A stretch of 64,000 nucleotides of DNA from Thysanoteuthis rhombus (lineage: Eukaryota > Mollusca > Cephalopoda > Oegopsida > Thysanoteuthidae): positions 60,613,344 through 60,677,343 of the forward strand of contig OY735207.1 of NCBI GenBank assembly GCA_963457665.1, read 5' to 3'. Every line of letters begins with the position of its first letter. Within the stretch, counting starts at the first letter, position 1. The notes beneath the pieces were generated by a model. The model had not been told where the DNA came from. It made no database searches and saw nothing but the letters and a program-made list of their open reading frames with translations. The translations under genes and the position numbers were made by a program. Shown here one piece after another: positions 57,236-64,000 of the stretch.

Positions 57236-57890
57236 TTTTTCCTGTTTTTAAGATTGTCCAGCTGGTTATTTGTCATGCGTTCGCACCGCACCAATGGAGC
57301 TAGAGAATCAGGGAAATCGTAGAATCCATTAAAAAATCACAAATGACAGTGGGCTGGCCATGTTGCGAGAATGGCAGACAACCGATGGATATCATGACTC
57401 GTAGCATGGATCCCCAGAGATCAAATGCGTGACCGAGGCCGGCAAGGTATTAGATGGAGAGATGATCTAGACAATTTCAGATAGTACAGGCTCTGCGACG
57501 CCCCCGATAGAGAAATGTGGCAAACCCTGCCTGATAGACAATCGACGGACGAATAATAATTAAAAAAAAAATAAGAAAAAGACTGATAATGATGATACCT
57601 AGAACCTTCTTCGGAATACGATTTTAGAGGGGGCTTCAATTTGTAATGTAAGTTTATTCTACATTGATCCCTTACTTTGCATGCTGAAGCGTTCACATTC
57701 GTTCGTTTGTTTGTTTTTTCTGAAAATTCACACTTTTTCAATGATCAATATCTAACAAAAGAGCATCAGAGCGAACTAAGTCATTTACTGATCACCCCTT
57801 TTTCCAATTTTTGAATTAATCAACATCAGCAAGAAAAAGTAACGTCTGGTGACGGTTTCTATGGAGTGACTACTCCGATCTGTTGTTGTT
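57236..57890 (+). repeat. Family D repeat, copy 5, split by an RTE insertion
   Basis: 57236-57300 matches the first part of copy 2 (CTGTTTTTAAGATTGTCC, GCACCAATGG). 57600-57890 matches the rest (ACTGATCACCCC, TTCTATGGAGTGACTACTC). The RTE piece at 57303-57575 lies between. Confidence 0.65.
57303..57575 (+). pseudogene. RTE-type LINE, 3' fragment inside a family D repeat
   Basis: IVESIKKSQ-TVGWPCCEN-like frames give the 'ESI.KLKW.WAGHVARM' region, MADNRW, then WIPRDQMRDRGRQGIRWR and DDLDNFR in shifting frames. It ends at TGATAGACAATCGACGGACG followed by an AATAATAATT tail instead of (TGA)n. Confidence 0.8.
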
Positions 57891-57929
57891 TTCGTTGGTA
57901 TCATTATTCGATCATACTCACGTCAGATG

Positions 57930-58345
57930 CTGGTGATATCGCTGGAGATCAAGTAACAACAAGTCTCTTCAAATCTCCAGCGTCCTTCTCAGTATCTTTG
58001 CGGATCCCAATGATGTTGGCGTCTGGATAGTTTTGATTTTAATCTTCTCTCGAATTTCAAATTACTCCAATCTAACTTGTACAATTTTTGGCACGGTTTC
58101 CAAGTACACAATTTATCATGGGTACGGCTTTAATCTTCATGTTGCAAAGATTTCTCACATCCTGGGCAAGGTCCTGGTATTCTTTTAATCAGTTGTTTTT
58201 CTTTCGTCTTTTCTCATATGACCTGCGGGCAAAAACACATCCGCAATGTGGTGTGTCTTCTTTTTTTTGTTTACGACTATCAAGTCCGATTTTCTTGTCG
58301 GGACTTAATTGGCAGGTCTGGATGTCACTATATAGTGAGGTTGCG
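57930..58345 (-). pseudogene. R4/Dong-type retrotransposon, strongly degraded 3' end
   Basis: The + strand shows the complement of the Dong 3' module (CTGGAGATCAAGTAACAACA, AAGTCTCTTCAAATCTCCAG) and then coding-region matches in the same order as 60300-60600 (CTTCATGTTGCAAAGA, GGTCCTGGTATTCT, TATCAAGTCCGATTTTC, CAGGTCTGGATGTCA). Homology is at DNA level only; the frame is lost. The 132-codon plus ORF 58088-58486 is an antisense shadow. Confidence 0.6.
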
Positions 58346-58854
58346 TTTATTTTATTAGTTTTCATTTTTTATCTTTTTATTGTTATGGTTACATTTGTTC
58401 TAGACTGCAATGTTAGGGAGGTTCAATTTCTTTTGGAATGTCGTAACATCTTCTGCTGCAATCGCTGTGCCTGGCTGATTATCTGACTGACAAATCGACG
58501 GAATAAACGTCTCATACCATTTATATGAAATATTATCTCCCATTCCTTTGATGAATTGGAGGGAATCCAATTGACATTATCTCATTACGTCATCAGAAAA
58601 TGAAATTCAATCTTACTACGTCGCAGGACAAACACGCGTCAATAGCATGAGTGAAATCTTCTTTTATCACGATCTTAGTGCTAAATGAAGGCGCTTCCAA
58701 AGGGAAGGGCTTTTAAAGGTTGGGGCTTTGAAAGGAATTGGGCTTCTGAAGGAAGAGGATTTTAGAGGTACTAAAGATCTAATTAGCACATCGAAAGTCT
58801 GGCTTTAAGGCTGGTTTTCTCTTATATCAGCATTCTACATTTACTGATTGCATG

Positions 58855-59062
58855 AATCATGTGACAGTTGTATCGATTGTAGTCAGAGCACCGGGCACAA
58901 TGGAAAAATGAATAAAACAGAGAACTTGGAATTTGAAGGAGAATCGAATCCACCCCGACAACGGCCTTATTGTAAACTGCCCGAATACTGAGGATAGTGC
59001 TGGAGTATCAAGGAGACTTGCTGTCACTTGACATCCAGTGTATGGCAACAGTTACTACTAAT
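58855..59062 (+). pseudogene. R4/Dong-type retrotransposon, 3' end relic on + strand
   Basis: Frames give VTVVSIVVRAPGTMEK and RILRIVLEYQ, equivalent to VVPVIVGALGTVPK ... LRKVLEI of the intact copy. Then follows the 3' UTR motif GGAGACTTGCTGTCACTTGA. Opposite orientation to its neighbours. Confidence 0.6.
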
Positions 59063-59125
59063 GGGAGAGCACTATGAGCACATTTGATAATAATTATAAA
59101 GATCTATCATACATTTGCATTTGCA

Positions 59126-59877
59126 TATTATTATTATTATTCGCATTCTCACACCAGTTGCCAGTTGGTTACGGCTGGAGGTAGAGTGACAGCAAGTCTC
59201 CTCAGGTCTTCAGCCAACATCTCTTCTCTCCTTCGCCTATCATCCCAGTGCTGTGGTTCACATTTTCGCTTTCATTTCCCTTCCTCTCTGAGGCCACAGC
59301 TAACAATTAGTGATGCAGTTTTTATATTTCTAGCACTTTCCTCAGTAAACGTGCAGTTCCTAGCAGTGCTGTGGTCTGCACTTTCTTAATCCTTCCTTTT
59401 ATCCCGATCTCCTCCAGTCTCGCCCTCAGTTTCTTTGGGACAGTTCCCAGTGCACGTACTATGACTGGCACTACCCTGACTTTCATGTTCCACATCTTCA
59501 GTTCTCTCGCAATATCTTGGTATTTTCCCAGGTATTTACTCTTCTTCCTCTTTACTCTATGGTCTGCAGACACAACTACGTCTATTATTTGGTAGGTTTT
59601 CCTCTTCTTGTCTATGATTATCAAGTCCAGTCTTCTTGCCTGGATGAGATGGTCGGTTTGGATGTCAAAGTCCCAGAGTAGTTTGTGGTTTCCATTCTCC
59701 AGGGATGTCTCCGGTTTGTGCTGGTACCATTTTCCCGATTGGTTGAATCCCATTCGTTTACTCAGTTCCCAGTGTATCACCGTTGCTACTCTATCGTGTC
59801 AGTGCTTATACTCCTTCTGGGCGAGTTGACTACATTCACTAGTTATGTGGTTTACGGTCTCATCTCTTTCACTGCAC
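59126..59877 (-). pseudogene. R4/Dong-type retrotransposon, copy B
   Basis: Truncated at the zinc knuckle (reads CSERDETVNHITSEC from ~59877) and open for 152 codons at 59322-59780: MIHWELSKRMGF, the endonuclease block RRLDLIIIDKKRKTYQIID and the C-terminal VVPVIVRALGTVPK ... LRKVLEI. One stop (KEYKH*HD) interrupts upstream. In the endonuclease the Pro of 'RRPD' is Leu, but both Asp residues are kept. The 3' UTR holds one CACACCAGTTGCC module and ends in (ATT)n at 59126-59140. 5' side joins (TTC)n at 59878. Confidence 0.85.
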
Positions 59878-59887
59878 TCTTCTTCTT

Positions 59888-59918
<31 letters not shown>

Positions 59919-59955
59919 ATATCATCATTATTATTATTATTTGCAATCTCACACC

Positions 59956-59993
<38 letters not shown>
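59878..59993. repeat. (TTC)n - stub - (ATT)n tract between Dong copies
   Basis: TTC 59878-59917, ATT near 59926-59940, the fragment GCAATCTCACACCAG at 59942-59956 (the extreme Dong 3' end), then ATT 59958-59993. Confidence 0.9.
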
Positions 59994-59994
<1 letters not shown>

Positions 59995-60235
59995 GAATCT
60001 CACACCAGTTGCCTGGTGGTAACCGCTGGAGATTGAGTGACAGCAAGTCTCCTCAAGTCTCCAGCCCTCCTCTCCTCGTACTCATAGATCGCAGTAATTC
60101 TGCGATTTACATTTTCACACCGGTTGCCCAGTGGTTATCGCTGAAGGCTGAGTGACAATAAGTCTCCCCAGGTCTTCAGCTAACGTCTCCTCTCTCTTTC
60201 GCATATCATGACAGAGCTACGCCTCGTTGCAGTCC
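59994..60235 (-). mobile_element. 3' UTR of Dong copy A, with duplicated module
   Basis: Two related ~70-bp units: 59998-60066 (CTCACACCAGTTGCCTGG ... CAAGTCTCCAGC) and 60112-60182 (TTCACACCGGTTGCCCAG ... CAGGTCTTCAGC). They lie between the ORF stop and the (TAA)n tail. The same duplication is seen in the + strand copy at 9288-10290. Confidence 0.75.
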
Positions 60236-62173
60236 TTATATCTCTAGCACCTTCCTCAGTATCCGTCCAGTGCCCAGCAGTGCTGTGGTCTGTACGGTCT
60301 CTATCCTCCCCCTAATCCCGATCTCCTCCAGTCTCTCCCTCAGCGTTTTGGGGACAGTTCCTAGTGCGCCCACTATGACCGGTACTACCCTGGTTTTCAT
60401 GTTCCACATTTTCTTTAACTCCCTTGCTAGGTCCTGGTATTTTTCCCTTTTCTCACCCTCCTTCTTTTTTACTCTATGGTCTGCAGGTACAGCAACGTCT
60501 ACTATTTGGCAGGCCCTCCTTTTTTTGTCTACTATTACTAAGTCCGGCCTTCTTGCCTGGATGAGGTGGTCAGTTTGGATGTCAAAGTCCCACAGTAGTT
60601 TGTGGTTGTCATTCTCCAAAACTGCCTCTGGCTTGTGCTGATACCACTTTTCCCCATGGTCGAATCCCATTTGTTTACTTAGTTCCCAGTGTATCATCGT
60701 TGCTACTCTATCGTGTCTATGCTTATACTCCTTCTGGGCGAGTTGGCTACATTCACTAGTTATGTGGTTTACTGTCTCATCTCTCTCACCGCACATGCGG
60801 CATTTGCTGTTTGTCTGTGTTCTGTCGATTTTTGCTTTTATGTAGTTTGTCCTTATGCTTTTGTTTTGGGCTGCCATGATGAGCGATTCTGTTTCTCTCT
60901 TAAGGTTTCCCTTTCGTAACCACGTCCATGATTTCTCGTCTGCTATTTCTTTTATCTGTCTTTTAAACTCGCCGTACAATTTTTTCCCTTCCCACTTTTC
61001 TTTTCTAGTTTGCTGTACTGTTCCATTGTTTTCTACTTTATTGTTTGTCGCACTATCCCTCGCGCTCTTTATGATTTCTTCACTATTTGTTTGCACATAT
61101 CTATCTAGGACTACTTTAGCTCTCTGGACACAATCTTCTATGCTGATGAGCCCCCTACCACCTTCTTTTCTCTTAACGTATAGCCTATCTGTATCATCCC
61201 TAGGATGTAATGCTTTATGCATCGTCATAAGTTTCCTTGTTCGCCTATCCATTGATTGGAGCTCTTCCTTTGTCCATCCTAGGAATGGTCCTGTATACCT
61301 AATTACTGACACAGCCCAGGTGTTCATTCCTTTTATTAGATTTCTGCTATTTAATTTGGTTTCTAATATTTTCCTTATCCTTCTCAGGTATTCTCTCTTA
61401 ATTTTCTCCTTCATCTCTTCCCGTTTTATCGTGTCACATTCAAGGACACCTAGGTACTTGTATCGGTCTTGTGCAGTCAATGCCCTAATCTTGTTGTTGT
61501 CCGGAAGTTCAATTCCCTCAGTCATTGAAAGCCTTCCTTTATGCATCACCATGATTGCGCATTTTTCTATCCCAAACTCCATTCCTATGTCCTCACTATA
61601 TTCCCTTACTTCGTTGAACAGAGTCTCAAGCTCTCCCCTGTTTTTTGCAAACAATTTAATATCGTCCATGTACATTAAGTGGTTGACCTTACCTTTTGTT
61701 TTAGAGAAGTGGTATCCTTTGCTGTTTCTCAGGATTCTGTTAAGCGGTATCATTGTTAGAACAAATAATAGTGGGGACAACGAGTCTCCTTGGAAGATTC
61801 CCCTTTTTATCCCTACCTCGGCTAGTTTGTCCCCTGCGGCTGTCAAATCTACTTTCCAGTTTTTCATTGAATTACCAATGAATTTAACCACCGGTTCGCT
61901 AATTTTGAACATTCTAAGGCATTCGAGTATCCAGCTATGTGGAATCATATCGTATGCCTTTTTGTAATCTATCCATCCCATTGCGATATTCTTTCTCCTT
62001 TTCCTTACTTCTTTTAAGATCATCTGGTCTATGTAGAGTAAATCGTTTGCCCCTTTGGTTCCTATCCTACACCCTTTCTGTTCTTCTGGTAGTAGCCCCC
62101 TTCTATCCATTGACATGTATATTCTCTCTGCTATTTGCCCGGTCAGGATTTTCCACATAAGTGGTAGGCAAGT
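60236..62173 (-). CDS. R4/Dong-type non-LTR retrotransposon ORF, 5'-truncated, 640 codons open from ATG
   Basis: It encodes the replication protein of a site-preferring non-LTR element. Residues counted from the Met at 62158. RT: motif A WIDYKKAYD (Asp64), motif B RGIFQGDSLSP (119-129), motif C YMDD (163-166), all catalytic residues present. A thumb/linker follows. The CCHC knuckle is C453-C456-H465-C470. The restriction-like endonuclease block RRPDLVIVDK ... QIVDV has Asp539 and Asp554. It ends LRKVLEI-stop. The order RT-CCHC-endonuclease defines the R2/R4 group; YMDD, the CLPLMWK start and the (TAA)n flanks point to R4/Dong. The frame is also open upstream of Met (CLPL) to the (ATT)n junction. 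The N-terminal DNA-binding part and the first RT residues are missing, so it is incomplete though remarkably undamaged. Overlapping + strand ORFs are antisense shadows. Confidence 0.9.
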   Translation of the reverse strand, partial: TCLPLMWKILTGQIAERIYMSMDRRGLLPEEQKGCRIGTKGANDLLYIDQMILKEVRKRRKNIAMGWIDYKKAYDMIPHSWILECLRMFKISEPVVKFIGNSMKNWKVDLTAAGDKLAEVGIKRGIFQGDSLSPLLFVLTMIPLNRILRNSKGYHFSKTKGKVNHLMYMDDIKLFAKNRGELETLFNEVREYSEDIGMEFGIEKCAIMVMHKGRLSMTEGIELPDNNKIRALTAQDRYKYLGVLECDTIKREEMKEKIKREYLRRIRKILETKLNSRNLIKGMNTWAVSVIRYTGPFLGWTKEELQSMDRRTRKLMTMHKALHPRDDTDRLYVKRKEGGRGLISIEDCVQRAKVVLDRYVQTNSEEIIKSARDSATNNKVENNGTVQQTRKEKWEGKKLYGEFKRQIKEIADEKSWTWLRKGNLKRETESLIMAAQNKSIRTNYIKAKIDRTQTNSKCRMCGERDETVNHITSECSQLAQKEYKHRHDRVATMIHWELSKQMGFDHGEKWYQHKPEAVLENDNHKLLWDFDIQTDHLIQARRPDLVIVDKKRRACQIVDVAVPADHRVKKKEGEKREKYQDLARELKKMWNMKTRVVPVIVGALGTVPKTLRERLEEIGIRGRIETVQTTALLGTGRILRKVLEI

Positions 62174-62201
62174 TATTATTATTATTATTATTATTATTAT
62201 C
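62174..62201. repeat. (ATT)n microsatellite, junction of Dong copies A and C
   Basis: Lies between the truncated 5' end of copy A and the 3' end of copy C. Confidence 0.95.
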
Positions 62202-62873
62202 TATTTTCACACCAGTTGCATTGTAGTCACAGCTGGAGGCTGAGTGACAGTAAGTCTCGTCAGGTCTTCTGCCTTCTCATCTCTCCCTCTTCTATCACAG
62301 TGGTGTTGCGGTTCGTACCTCCATCACCTTTCATGAGTGCGTGTGTGTGTGTGTTTCCTCTTCTGCTAGGCCATTGCTAACAGCTAGGGTCATAGATATC
62401 ATAGTTCTAGCACTTTCCTATTCGTGCAGTCCTTAGCAGTGCTGTGGTCTACACCGTCTCAATCCTTCCTCTTACCTCTGGTCCCTCCATTCTTTCCTCC
62501 AGTGTCTTTGGTACGGCCCTGAGTACACCCATTATTACTGGTACTACCCAGACTTTCATGTTCCACGCCATCTTCAGTTCTCTTGCTAGATCTTGGTATT
62601 TTTCCAGTCTTTCGCTCTCTTTCCTGTTTACACTGTGATGTGCAGGCACGCCCACGTCCATTATTTGGCAGGTTTTCCTTTTCTTTTCCACAATTACCAT
62701 TTCCAGTCTTCTCACTTATATGGGGTGGTCAATTAGGACGTCAACTACCCTGAGTAATTTATGGCTCCAATTCTCCAGGGCTGTCTCCGGTTTGTGCTGG
62801 GACCACTTGTCTGCATGGTTAAATCCCATTCGTTTACTCAGTTCCCAGTGTATCATTGTTGCTACCCTATCGT

Positions 62874-62874
<1 letters not shown>
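62202..62874 (-). pseudogene. R4/Dong-type retrotransposon, copy C
   Basis: Starts at HDRVATMIHWELSKRMGF directly against (TAA)n, continues HADKW-QHKPETALENW, then a stop (PI*VRRLEM) and the second part VEKKRKTCQIMDVGVPAHH ... RGRIETV. The endonuclease 'RRPD' reads RRLE, so one catalytic Asp is lost; the second (IMD) remains. The 3' UTR has one CACACCAGTTGCA module and a (GT)n insertion at 62339-62354. Same strand as copies A and B. Confidence 0.85.

Positions 62875-62946
<72 letters not shown>
62875..62946. repeat. (ATT)n microsatellite, 5' junction of Dong copy C
   Basis: About 24 ATT units. Confidence 0.95.
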
Positions 62947-62948
<2 letters not shown>

Positions 62949-63280
62949 CTTTTGATGTCTTGTGGTATTTATTGCACATCGAATTTCGGCTTGAAATTCA
63001 GGGCAGGAAACGATGTTATCACTTAGTAGGCACTGGCATTTTCTTTATTTTCTTTCATTTTTCATTTTATATATGAAAAGTCGTTTCATAAAGGACCAAT
63101 ACAAGAAGCTAAACAAGAAACTACATCAAGTGTATAACAGAAAAAAAGATATTTGCATTAAAAGTGTATGGATAAGGATATGGGCGGTGTCTGTGAGGAC
63201 AATTTTTCTGTCTCTCATAGATGCTTGGTTCTCCTGGTTTTCTACCAAGACATTTGTTGACACCCTTTTTATGACCCCCA

Positions 63281-63281
<1 letters not shown>
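62947..63281. other. No gene recognised
   Basis: Host-like spacer between ATT arrays; short ORFs without domain. Confidence 0.5.

Positions 63282-63349
<68 letters not shown>
63282..63349. repeat. (ATT)n-(AGT)n microsatellite
   Basis: ATT run changing to AGT units, next to a degraded Dong 3' end. Confidence 0.95.
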
Positions 63350-63350
<1 letters not shown>

Positions 63351-63600
63351 ACTTTTCATACCAGAAGTAGCTGATGGGTTTTTTTTCCAGGAGATCAAGT
63401 GACAAAAAATCTCCTCAATATGTCGGCACTCTTCTCAGCACTTCCTAATTTTAGTGATGCTGTTGTCTGGACAGTTTCAATTCATCCTTGGATGCCCGAT
63501 TCTTCAAGCCTCGTAAACTCAGTCATGATTAATTTATGGCACTGAGCCAAATATTTTATCTTCATAATATCACCAATAATTAAATAGCTCCCTTTTAATC
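63350..63600 (-). pseudogene. R4/Dong-type retrotransposon, degraded 3' end (copy D)
   Basis: TTTTCATACCAGAAGTAGC, GAGATCAAGTGACAAAAAAT and CTCCTCAATATGTCGGC are worn forms of the Dong 3' UTR module. TGATGCTGTTGTCTGGACAG and CGATTCTTCAAGCCTCG follow as in 60280-60340. Same orientation as copies A-C and again against (ATT)n. Confidence 0.6.
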
Positions 63601-63644
63601 CTACCGAATATCCTCTCCTCACAAAATTAAAAAAAAAACTCAAA

Positions 63645-64000
63645 CAAAACAGGTCTGGTTAGTCACTCAATTGAAACCGTCACTTGATCAACGTATTCTG
63701 ACAGCGGGGGTGATCAATTGAAAAATTGAAGGAAGGGGTGATCAATGAACAAGTTTATTCCCTCGCCTTTTGTTGGGTAGTGATCTGTAAAAAGTGTAAA
63801 TTTCCAATAAATAACGCCCCCACCAAAAAAAAAAACAAAACAAAGCATGAATACTGCTGAACGCAACGTAAGGGAACAATTTGCATAAAATTACATTGTA
63901 AATTGAACTCCCTCTTGAAACTGTTTTAGAGGGAATCCGCCCCCCAAACTCTTTCACTAAACAGAATGAGCGAATGTTTAAATTTTTAGCCCCCAAACTC
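63645..64000 (-). repeat. Family D repeat, copy 6 (runs off the window)
   Basis: Starts AACAGGTCTGGTTAGTCAC, then GGGGTGATCAATTG, GGGTGATCAATGAAC and TTTTGTTGGGTAGTGATC in family order. Best-preserved outer end of the family. Confidence 0.65.

Noticed and set aside
58088..58486. 132-codon + strand ORF, hydrophobic
   Set aside because: Lies on the antisense strand of a degraded Dong copy and has no signal or domain beyond T-rich composition.
60855..61967. 370-codon ORF on the + strand
   Set aside because: Complete overlap with the minus-strand Dong ORF, which has all catalytic motifs; the + frame is open because of base composition opposite it.

Overview
The window is intergenic and intronic DNA from an animal nuclear genome, almost certainly an invertebrate. 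The reasons: one well-supported host gene fragment with spliceosomal introns (a CUB-domain exon and a 29-nt microexon); many non-LTR retrotransposon remnants of the RTE and R4/Dong types; tRNA-derived SINEs; and very dense, long dinucleotide arrays (AT, GA, CA). A mollusc (for example a cephalopod) or a crustacean would fit, but nothing here fixes the clade. No rRNA, functional tRNA, operon, CRISPR array or prokaryotic gene is visible.

Layout. 1-8.3 kb: no gene; SINEs, a fold-back element, duplicated non-coding units and several hammerhead-ribozyme-like motifs, two of them next to (AT)n arrays. 8.3-10.3 kb: two degraded R4/Dong copies on the + strand around a (GA)n array. 11.5-12.2 kb: a purine-rich degenerate minisatellite. 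14-15.3 kb: a decayed RTE reverse transcriptase. 16-30 kb: SINEs, MITE candidates, long GA/AT arrays, a second RTE copy (- strand) and copies of an unclassified ~380-bp repeat ('family D'). 30.9-32.0 kb: the CUB-gene exons (+ strand), with the flanking exons out of sight or outside the window. 33-58 kb: hAT-like and mariner relics, six RTE pieces, inverted SINE pairs, a 219-bp TA-flanked MITE and a cluster of AT arrays with hammerhead-like cores at 54-55 kb. 57.9-63.6 kb: an R4/Dong nest, with several minus-strand copies lined up head to tail and separated by (ATT)n arrays. One of them keeps a 640-codon ORF with RT, CCHC and restriction-like endonuclease domains.

How the parts relate. The elements are parasites of one another. 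R4/Dong copies sit in (TAA)n tracts and leave new ones. SINEs and hammerhead-bearing repeats often lie beside (AT)n arrays. One RTE fragment is inserted inside a family D repeat. The strongest leads are the TAA-targeted Dong nest, with its duplicated 3' UTR module and an 18-nt 'stub' copy; the hammerhead-like motifs with matching stem I arms; the new family D repeat; and the CUB-gene microexon.
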